Of a DNA stretch of 64,000 nucleotides, positions 54,988 through 64,000 are shown in pieces. Where the stretch lies: contig OU612070.1 in assembly GCA_914767715.1 (NCBI GenBank), positions 13,969,501 through 14,033,500 of the forward strand, given 5' to 3'. Within the stretch, counting starts at the first letter, position 1. Each line of letters begins with the position of its first letter. This stretch comes from Membranipora membranacea (Eukaryota; Bryozoa; Gymnolaemata; Cheilostomatida; Membraniporidae). The translations under genes were made by a program, and so were the position numbers. A model generated the notes under the pieces. The model was given only the letters and a program-made list of their open reading frames with translations, was not told the origin of the DNA and ran no database searches.

Positions 54988-55634
54988 CTTGCCGATAGTC
55001 AGTCAGCAGTCTCTACTCATCTTTTAAGGGACTCTTCCATCTAAAAAACAGACAACGATAGAATAAGATAGGCAAACTCATGTCCTGTTCTGTAATTATC
55101 AGAACTCACCATCGCCCATTGCTATGACTCTGTAAGATGACTCAGTGTAGTATTAGAACTTCCCATAATCATGCACAATATTTAACCCGAAGTCTTAAAA
55201 AGGCTCATAAAATCACCTTTGAGAATATTTTTTGTATTGAAGTTTGTGTGACTACTACCACTGTGACACTCTATCACTCTTTGCAGCAAATTTTTTGAAG
55301 TTCAATAGAGTCACATAGCATTTGGTTTGTGCTTAGCTTGACTTCTTCATGATATCATGCCTGAGTATTATGAGACAGACAGCAAGAGCCTGATCCTCAC
55401 TCTGCAAAACTTGTTTTTGTGCCAACCTACTACTCTACTACTGAACCTAAAACATGATGTTAGTTATATCTAATTAACGATATTACAACACTCTCTTTCT
55501 ATGAACATGATTAGATAGATCTTACACCAATACACTCACCAGCAACCACAAAGGACTTTTCTGAGATGTGTAAAGCAAGGACTCTCTTACACATTGGAAC
55601 AACCTTAGTAATTTTTGCTCTCTTCAAATTCTGA
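54988..55634. other. Upstream region of tectonic
   Basis: Leader and promoter region of tectonic. No clear TATA box at the expected distance. No exon seen. Confidence 0.45.
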
Positions 55635-55951
55635 ATCTATGTCGTTTCGTACTTGTGCACATTCGTACTTCCAGTTCGTACTAAGGTCAGCTCGTACTTC
55701 CTGTACAAATGCGCAGGCGCAGATACAATTATTAGCATGAGTGAGGGAGATACTTTTACGTACTAGTCATGACTCATGTGTGGAAACCAGACACAAGCTC
55801 TTCCAACTGAAATTTGGTAAGACAGGCTTTTGTTATCATGCACATAAACATCCATGTTATATTCATACCTATTTACTCCCTGTTCATACACCCAGTCTAG
55901 ATGTTAAAGCAAGGAGTAAACAAATACCTAAGTCTCATTCTCCCAAGAAAT

Positions 55952-56062
55952 AATTGTTCTCAATCCAGTGGGACTCAACTGGAGCAAGCCCTAGTTAGTA
56001 GCTATAATATGGCTACTAACTAGGGCTTGCTCCAGTTCAGTCCCTCTGGCTTGAGAACAATT
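55952..56062. repeat. Inverted repeat inside the 2.42 kb element
   Basis: Arms of about 50 bp (AATTGTTCTCAA, GGGACTCAACTGGAGCAAGC, CCCTAGTTAGTAGC) around a TATAATAT centre, with a few mismatches. Confidence 0.75.
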
Positions 56063-57246
56063 TATATTCCTTTGGCTGTCCCTGGTGACCTTTGGTGCAT
56101 GTTTATGGTTGGGCCTGCTAGTCTAGTCCTTGTTCCTGGTGTAACCCCATATTCAAACCTTCACAATAAGAGCTCTATGTTGCCAATCCTAAATTGTGGA
56201 ATATCCCCTTACTCTTATGGCTCTTTAATACTTGTAGATCCTTCTGTTTGAGAGGTTCCAGTAAATTTGGAGGGCAAGTTATTTGATGACTGACATGGAC
56301 CGATTGATGAGCCTGAGGAAACATTCCTGGAGCCTTCATCAGTGGAAGCGACTACTCCAGTCCTCATTTCTCAAGTTAGTAGTCATGGTACACCAAAGTA
56401 CCAATTTGTATTCAGAATATAACCAACTAACTGCGAATCAGTCTTGCTATGATTTTACTGATGTGTGTGTTTACTTGCGGACTGCTCGTTTTACCTGCGT
56501 TTTATGTCATTATGCCGCCCCTCCACATTACTGTTAGATTTTTGAGACCAGTCCTTCACATGCTCATCACTCATTATTCGAATCACTCTATATGTGATCA
56601 GTCATTTTATGAAGATAAACTTCCTGTATAACAAAAAAATTTCAATTCATGTTTATTCATGATGTTCATTCCTGCATGTCATCATCAGGGGAATGGTTTA
56701 TCATTGTAGAGATCATCTATGAAGAAGTGGCACTCAACAGAGAAAGCTTACCTTGGAATGCAGGATTGACATCAATGTACTTATCAGTAAGTCTGACAGT
56801 ACGGAGTGCAAATACAACTCTTCATAGATAAATATGTTGCTGATATGCTGCCTATGTGTCCACAGGGGACACTTGTGTCATCCTTTGGCTTTCTGCCTTT
56901 CATTGCTCTTTATCCCGCAAATACTGCAGGAATCAACACCAGCCTAGCTCAATCAAAGTCCCAATCACAATCACTGCTGGAGAAATAAGACGCCGATCAG
57001 TGTGTCCAGGCTCAAATGAGTCTCTTGTATCCTTAGTACTACTATGTTGAGATCTTCATACGCAGATTGGTTGTTCAATGATGATATTTCCCTGTGCAAT
57101 ATCTACATGTTTTAAAGCTTCGATCTTGCATATTGTTCTAAATATTGCTTCTATGTGACAAATAGCAATGGTGTTTCTTTATCCTCTCATGTAAGAAGAG
57201 CAAACGACTCCATAAGTATTGAGTTATTTTCTTTTCAATTTTCAGT

Positions 57247-57361
57247 TAACTTTGATAGGTGTGTTGTTTGAGGTACATGATGAAGGAAGTGACTTTGAGA
57301 TTGGTTATGTTGATATGTCAGTTATGTACAACAAAGCTACTGTTGCTCCTCCAAGAATGTA
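57247..57361 (+). pseudogene. Exon-like coding remnant of unknown origin
   Basis: After a TTTTCAG acceptor-like site, reads LTLIGVLFEVHDEGSDFEIG then YVDMSVMYNKATVAPPRM and a stop. It has coding-like composition and lies inside the 2.42 kb element. An earlier frame (EWFIIVEIIYEEVALNRESL, PWNAGLTSMYLS, then GTAAGT near 56790) could be a linked exon. No family recognised; could be a captured host fragment or a decayed transposase. Confidence 0.25.
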
Positions 57362-58570
57362 ATAGGAATGAGCTTTACCTTGGGAGGATTCAGAGAGACA
57401 TCCCCAGAAAGCATTAAAATTGTTTATGGAAGTCAGCCAACTGTCATATTCTTGATTGTTTACAGTACCTTGCTGCTTCTCATTGATTTTCAATGTTTTA
57501 TGTTTTGTTTTACTTCTTCTTGTTGATACATAATGTATTTTTTCAAATGTATTGAATTCACGGAAATAATATGTGACATGAGACCTTGATTGCAGACTTT
57601 ATTGATGAAATGTTGTGAAGATTTTATGATTACGTTTCTATATATTGGTCTATCAATGATCATGCTTATATTTTATGCTACAGTGAGATATCATATATAC
57701 AAATTATGAGAAACTAAAAACGATTCGCTTGTATTTGTGTCGACATGACTAGTAATAATGATGACTAAGTAGAATAATAATCGACTGAAAAAATAGAGTG
57801 GGGTGTCACAAAAACAGGGATAATTTTTGAACCTCTGTTTCTACCCAAATTCTGATGTCATATTTGGAATTATCAGGAAATTCTGAGTGTTATTGTTGTA
57901 TCTAAAGAAAAAAAGAGCAAAATTATTTTTTTAGCCTCTGTATTTTTGGCCACATAAAAGGCTATATGAGAATTAATAAGGAGTTGTGCCATCATAAAAT
58001 AAATAAAAATGAGAAAAAGTTGGGAAGTACGAAACGTCCGTACGAATCGTCCTCAGTACGAATCATCTATGTACCCAAATTCTTTGGTAGTTAATGATGC
58101 CAAAATGTCACTGTATCCGTTTCCGTTACTTTCACCAATCAAATTATCGCTAACAGACAAAGATAGAAACATGTATGTCATTGGCTAATCTCTTTGGGTC
58201 ATTCCAAATTTTAAGGGGTACACATTCTGAACTATCCATATTCTGTGCAGAAAATTGCCATAGTATTCTATGTTAATACTCAAATTAATAATATTTATCG
58301 TCTTATCAATATTCTATTAGTCTAATATTTTGTTTATTACACAATTTTTTACAAATATTCTAAAATATATGTATCAATTAATGTAACTACCCCTTTTGAA
58401 ATCCATAACAACTGTAGGCAACAACATTTGGCTCACATTGGAATTTTTACTGATGAATAGAATCTCAATTGTTCATACTGCTAGAAGAGACTACTCTGAT
58501 CATCATAACTACTGCTAATCGGAACCATAAAAAGGGAATAGCAAGAGTAACTTGTGAGAATACAGTCAAA

Positions 58571-61500
58571 ATGGTGAGTAATTCCTGCTAACTAAGGGGT
58601 AACTGTAAATTGCTGAACAGGCTGAACAGACTGAACAGCTGAACAGAATTTCTCACACTACTATTTGTTTGATTCTTTACATGATTGGCTAATTTTGCAT
58701 AAGCATGGACAATTTTTTATATTCTTCTCATAAAATTATTTAATTTAAGTTTGCATTCACCTTGGTTTCTTTCAATTTTATTCACAGCAATTTTTTCGTC
58801 GTTACACTACTAGTGAATGGATGGAAAGTAGCCCCCCCCCCCTCCCCCTATAAACAAAGCTTGTTAAGACTGGCTAGATGGAAGGTTGAGCTGGATAATA
58901 TTAATGTTTCTGGTGTCCAATTTCCAGAACACCATCAGATTTTGTCAGAAATGGCACATTGATTGCTTCATTTGCTTGTCCTAAATTGGTTATATTAGGT
59001 GCCAACAGGAACTTAGTGACTCATCAAATCATTTGGTTAAGAGGAATGTGTTTGAGAAGTGATGGTCACCCAGAGAAATGACTACAAATAATAATTTTAG
59101 TCTGAGAAATTCTGTTCAGCTGTTCAGTCCGTTCAGCCTGTTCAGCAATTTACAGTTACCGCTAACTAAGTATCTATTCATTCATCATCATGAGACAAAA
59201 GAAAACTGTGATGTTGATAGAATGATTTATTATTTGTGACTTGTTTAAATCCTCTAATCAATACTTTCCATCAAATCAATATAAAAAGGTCCACCTTCTT
59301 GAGCCAACTAGACCTAGTACTCAGTTTGAGCCTCTCAGGCCCTACTCATATTTGAGATTACCTTGATGGTATGGCTCATCTGCCTTAAGAGAGAGGGAGT
59401 TCAGTGATCTGCCAGGCCCAATGGTGGCTAAGCCTAATGTGAGTTGGGTTCACACCATCAACCCATAATCATAATACTAGTGCAGTGAGTTTATAACTGT
59501 GTATCACAGGCGATGTTACGGAGAACGGGGCATCAGACCCAGCAGGCCATGCAGATGAGAAACCGTGAGGTTGAGGAGGAACGTCTGGCCTCAGTGAAGA
59601 AGCTGGAGAGAGAAGCTCTAGTGTCCAAAGTACTAGAGGATGATGATAGATTAGAGGAGAAGAGACTCATGAGAAGGATGATGATGGAGCAGAGGGAGAG
59701 GGAAATGGAAGATTCTATTATCAGGGTAAGTTTTCATTCGTTGGGTTGCTATAAGGAAACCACAGCATTCAACAATGATGTTGACCAATAAGATTCTTTC
59801 TTATTAAGTTGAGGTTGAATTGTGCTTTGTTTGTGTTATACTACTCATTCAAGTAGCATGAGAGGTGGGTTTGGTTAAAAAATTATTAGTGGGCATCATC
59901 GAGCCAATATCACTGAGTCCACCAACTTGAAGCTAAACAATTCTCAAAATTAGGATCCTAGTGATACTTGTTCCATACTGATGGACCCGAATCTTGTATT
60001 TTGACAGTCACAAAGAGACAAAGAAATCAGAGAACAACAAGCTGAGCAAGAAGAGCGTCTAGCCCAAGAACTATCTAGATTAAAACATGAAGAAACGAGG
60101 GACGAAAAGATGAGGCAGCACATAAGAGAGACAAGTTTAGAGCTTCGAGAATTGGAGGCTAAGCTCAAAGCCGGATATACAAACATGGAGAGACATGCTC
60201 AGATGGCGGAGAAGGAGGCGGTTAAATACGATCAGATGGCTCGTGATGCTGAGATCGCTAAGATGATGAAGGCTGAGTCTGAACGAGCTAAGGAGGCAGA
60301 TAAAATTAAAGAAAAGGAAGCGTACCATGAGAGAGTAAGTTGAATACTATATATACCAGCCTGTGAGGCTTTGTGATAAGACAAGTCCTTGTTCTCCAAT
60401 ATGCACACTCCAAATTCATCATAGTTAATAGCTGTTTATATACTCCTCTGAACGGAATTTAACATCCAAATGCACTATTGGTGAAAGCAATGATATTGCA
60501 ATAAACTATTGCAATTTTTGAAATTCATGTCATTTTGGGCAATTATGGAAAACATTAATATGTTCTTATACTCTGTTAGCCATCTAAGTACGGTAATGAT
60601 TGGGATGAGAACAACCAGATATAAAGGCCATCGTAACCTGATAATTGATCATCTTCCTCTTTATCTATCTCAATCAGGTACGATATCAACAATCACTTGA
60701 GAAGCAGCTAGAAGAGCAGGAGCTCAACAAACAGAAGGCCTATGAGGAATTCCTCAAGGAGAAACTCATGATAGACGAGATCGTCAAGAAAATATATGAG
60801 GAAGATATGAAGTGAGTAATACTGACAGGGAGAGTAGTGTTGTGTAGACTCAATATTGTCTTCTAACACAAGTGTTTATCATTTGTAAAAATAAGCAGTT
60901 GTGGTATCATACAATGAATACATATGAACCACCTACAGTCCTCTTTTAGCCCTTTACTTGCCACCTCATCCTCATGGTGTGAAATTCTGTTGAAGCTGGA
61001 GTTGTGCTCTCATCAAAATGATAGGAGAACACAACTTGTGTTTTAACTGAGTATGAACTATTCCCAAGCTCCCTGGTATGAAATGAACCATGGAAACAGG
61101 GAATGGTGTCTGCCAACAAAAAAACACAAAGCCCTAGACTATCTTTGCTTAGTGTTATTCAAACTTGATTGTTTGTAGAGAGCAACAAATAGCCCTAGAG
61201 AAGAGACAGATGACTAAGAAATATATCGAAGAGTTCAAATATGCCCAAGAGGAGTGGAAGAGAAAGGAACGACAGGCTATGGAGGAGGAGAACAAACGTA
61301 TTGTTGCCTTTGCTAATGTACAGAAGGAGAGAGAAGAAGCTCAGAAAGCAGAGAAACAGGCCAGGTCGGTATTCTCATGGTTTCAATTTAAAATTGAGTT
61401 TTTTTCTACTCTGTAACCTCAAAAACAGCTCCAAAACTGGAACAATATGGAAGTTCTATCTGCAACATTGATGGGCCCTGTAAGGGAGTTTAAACTGTTA

Positions 61501-63554
61501 CCATAGCTCAAAATTCCGCCAAGTCGGAGAAATGCGCGACAACTTTTGTGACCAATGACCTTCATTTAGCAGAGGAGATGTTTGTGGTGTATAGTGTTTG
61601 TGATAATGATGATTTGATTTAGACTTTAATGACTTACTAAATAATAAAAGTAATTGGGGTTTGTTATGTCATTGTCTAAAATGCAACTTATACCTTATAG
61701 AGATAATATATAATATAATAAATAGCATATACCTTGTATTGTTACAGAGATGAAGCACTGGCCCGAGTACAGGAGCAGCTTGGTGAGGAGATATATAAGG
61801 CAGAGAAGGAGCGTACAGAGATGGAGAGAGTCAGGGAGGAGTTATACCTCGAGGAACAAGAAGAGGCAGCTCGCCAAAAAGAAAGAGAAGCATTCGGTAT
61901 GTGTCTGCATGTGCTAATCGCAGTAATACATATGGCAGGGGTGCTCAAACTTTTTGGCCAGTGGGCCACTTTTAAAAATAAACATATTGAAGTGGGCCAG
62001 ACTTTTTTGTGCCAAGCAAGCAGGTTATCAATCAGGGGCGAATTGAGTATATTATAGAGCCCCTGATCTGCGCGAAGCGCAAAAAAAATTTTGGATCTGG
62101 GGTTGGCAAGTAAAAGTAGAAAGGATGGAAAAGATCTGGGGTTGAGCTCATTGATCTCATGTTTCCTCATAAGCGTACTTATAGCACTGTTGTCACCAAT
62201 GAGAGAGTGTATGCAAAAAGACTTGATGCCTGTTTTGGCCATGAGTAAACTTTCAGCCTAAATAAACCAGTCGCAACGGGTGAGTTTTAATATGGGCAAG
62301 CGGGCCACCTAAAAATGGCAAGTGGGCCATAGTTTGAGCACCCCTGACATATGGTATTATTACTCCACGTATAGCCCTTTCTACTACAATCTTTCCAAAT
62401 TCAGATCTGTCTAGAATCAATACTGACATTTTACTGAGTATGCTAACTTCAGAGTTTCATCCTAGCTCAGGCAATAAGACACAATTTCTTACATAAAGGT
62501 CAGATGAAGTGATTGGGAACCTTAGGGATAACAATAAACATTTAAATGATTAAATCTAAATGCACACTATATAAATAAGGATCTATATGGATATTTGACG
62601 GGGATAACTGAGATGTATGGTCTTGCTTGTCACGTATTTGCGTTCCTTGACTTGTTATTATCATTGTTGTGTTAAGAGAGAAGGATAAGAGAGAGAATCG
62701 AGCAGCAGGCTGTATATAATCAACAGATGCAGCTCAAGGCACAGAGAGTCGCCGCCGAGAAAGAAGAGGAGGATCAATTCAGACAAATGGTTAGTCATCC
62801 CATTAATTCTCATTAAATCCCGTAGCGCAGCGTTTGACTTGACGATATACTGTGTTCCCTATGGAACAATTTCTGATTATAATTTCACCCTCGTGCAAGT
62901 GCTTGAAATGTTAATATGCCATGCCAAGATATCTTCTCTGCTGTATACTTGCGCGTAAAAGAACAAACCATGGAGATATATGAACAGAATTTATCAGCTC
63001 AATAGCAGAATTTGCTATTCTGATAATGTGTACTTTCAATACCTGGATTTATGTATAAGCCTGTATTAGCCCAGACTTTGGGGGTTGTCTCTCAGTTCTA
63101 CATGAAATGACCTTGTCAATTCTTTCAAAGAGAAGAGAAATAAATGAACTCTGATATTTAAGTAGAGTAGTTGTTGACGTAGACCAAGATGGGTTTCCCC
63201 CCTAGTATGCCTTTAAGTAATTTTTATCGGCAGTACTGATACAATAAAATAACCTATGACTATGTTGATGATAGTACATGGTTATGTTTGTAGATGTTAG
63301 CTAAGTTTGCTGAAGATGATCGTATAGAACAGATGAATGCACAGAAGAGACGCATGAAGCAGCTAGAGCATAAGAGAGCGGTCGAGCAGCTCCTCTCCGA
63401 TAGGAGAGCTCAGTTTGCTGCCGAGAGAGAGCGAGAGATTGAGGAGAGAGAAGAGGCTGCTAAGATGGAGTCCTTCAAGAGACAACTCATCGAGGAGGAG
63501 AGACAGAAACTACTCCGACAGCACGCTCAGAAACTACTCGGATATCTGCCTAAG
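58571..63554 (+). CDS. MNS1: Meiosis-specific nuclear structural protein 1 (axonemal coiled-coil), 3' end outside window
   Basis: MNS1 is an inner-lumen protein of motile-cilium doublet microtubules. Exons: 59510..59725, 60008..60334, 60678..60811, 61179..61364, 61748..61896, 62677..62789, 63294..63554, plus a probable 3-base coding start exon (ATG at 58571..58573, directly followed by GTGAGT and joining in frame). Without that exon translation would start at the ATG at 59513. About 463 codons are in the window; the human protein is about 495 aa, so the final exon is missing. The sequence is one long charged coiled coil (Glu, Arg, Lys, Gln). The last exon here, MLAKFAEDDRIEQMNAQKRR ... QKLLRQHAQKLLGYLPK, is the conserved C-terminal signature. 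All junctions keep phase. Two transposon-like insertions lie in its introns. Confidence 0.93.
58597..59160. mobile_element. 564 bp MITE with about 60 bp inverted ends and 9-10 bp target duplication
   Basis: Ends GGGTAACTGTAAATTGCTGA and its reverse complement, with four CTGAACAG-type subterminal repeats at each end. GCTAACTAAG flanks both sides (58587..58596 and 59161..59170), a Mutator-like length. Located in MNS1 intron 1. The interior includes a C-homopolymer and a frame ending LDNINVSGVQFPEHHQ. Confidence 0.8.
61936..62346. mobile_element. 411 bp hAT-like nonautonomous element
   Basis: Begins CAGGGGTGCTCAAACTTTTT and ends AGTTTGAGCACCCCTG. ACATATGG flanks both ends (61928..61935 and 62347..62354), a perfect 8 bp duplication as in hAT elements. 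GTGGGCCA repeats lie inside both ends. Inserted in the MNS1 intron after exon 61748..61896. Confidence 0.9.
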
Positions 63555-64000
63555 GTAAGCACCGCCCCTTGTTGATAATCAATCTCCTGTTAACTTAGAT
63601 TGATTAAATTATCAATGAGATCTCCTCAAAATGTTATTATCATTTTGATATCACTTATTGGCTTGTTATAGCGCAGACTAAAATCATTTTGGTAATTTAG
63701 GATTGTCCCCTCTTGTGTATATATGATATCTTATTATAAATATAACCAAGAAGTTACAGTTACTCTTTGATATAACTGGAAGTTTTGCCCTTTTGAGACT
63801 GCATAGATATCAATGCAGACTATGATCGTGTGAGCTGGGTAGGATGTATTGACTGGATAATATGCAATTGGATTCCTATATTTGCGTAAGAAGTAAATTG
63901 TTTCTATGTGAAAGTAGCTTTACGATTACGATTAAGCAATAGCAAATTAGTAGATGAGCATGCTATGATCATTTAGCAAACATTAACAAATCAAGCAGTG
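63555..64000 (+). other. MNS1 intron running to the window edge
   Basis: Begins GTAAGC after LGYLPK. No further exon is visible before the edge; the last MNS1 exon should follow. Confidence 0.6.

Larger units (their letters stand above)
55643..58064. mobile_element. 2.42 kb DNA transposon-like element with 8 bp target duplication
   Basis: ATCTATGT occurs directly outside both ends (55635..55642 and 58065..58072). Each end carries TTCGTAC motifs in inverted orientation with the same spacing (17 then 13 bases between motif starts), and the left end has a fourth copy. The 8 bp duplication fits hAT- or P-like elements. Interior frames (for example 56027..56240, 56283..56537, 57247..57361) are short, frame-broken and not recognisable as a transposase. 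Confidence 0.7.

Noticed and set aside
61742-62242. 166-codon minus-strand frame
   Set aside because: Antisense of an MNS1 exon running into the hAT-like element.

Overview
This window is eukaryotic and animal (metazoan) nuclear DNA. It is AT-rich, almost every gene is split by short GT-AG introns, and the recognisable proteins are animal families: a p53/p63/p73 factor with a SAM domain, tectonic, MNS1, a TMED/p24 cargo receptor and the CCA-adding enzyme. Intron sizes, base composition and a large family of discoidin/fucolectin-like domains suggest an early-branching invertebrate, possibly a demosponge. The species is inference only.

Region 1 (about 1-25.3 kb, minus strand) is one very large modular gene. 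It starts at 25271 with a signal peptide, then a Cys-rich segment, a calcium-binding-type EGF domain, a Thr-rich mucin-like linker and at least 13 F5/8-type C / FTP (fucolectin-like) domains. It runs off the left edge. I traced 50 exons that join in one open frame (7332 coding bases, 2444 codons). Each domain uses three exons (A, B, C) and enters and leaves in phase 1. The middle (about 3.4-17.8 kb) is an array of 4.13-4.28 kb tandem duplications, each carrying two domains, and even the introns are nearly identical. The first two domains (20.2-23.2 kb) are also duplicated at the far end (0.4-2.9 kb).

Region 2 (27.2-31.6 kb, minus) is TRNT1, the CCA-adding tRNA nucleotidyltransferase: 8 exons, 515 aa, with a presequence-like N-terminus. 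Region 3 (35.2-42.2 kb, plus) is a p53-family gene: 11 exons, 654 aa, with an N-terminal activation-like segment, DNA-binding domain, putative oligomerisation helix and C-terminal SAM domain, the p63/p73-type layout.

Region 4 (46.7-48.2 kb, plus) is a probable small two-exon gene of 67 codons with a TATA box and poly(A) signals, and with no recognised family. Region 5 (48.9-50.4 kb, minus) is a TMED7/TMED3-like p24 cargo receptor (204 aa). Region 6 (51.4-55.0 kb, minus) is tectonic (620 aa). Region 7 (58.6 kb to the right edge, plus) is MNS1, lacking only its last exon(s). Tectonic (ciliary transition zone) and MNS1 (axoneme) are divergently arranged ciliary genes.

Four DNA-transposon-like elements have clear boundaries and target-site duplications: a near-perfect 674 bp hairpin flanked by TTAA inside tectonic, a 2.42 kb element with 8 bp duplications between tectonic and MNS1, and two elements inside MNS1 introns. 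Other repeats include a tRNA-derived SINE-like sequence carried in the array, a minisatellite that has amplified the 3' splice site of the EGF exon, and several satellites and palindromes.
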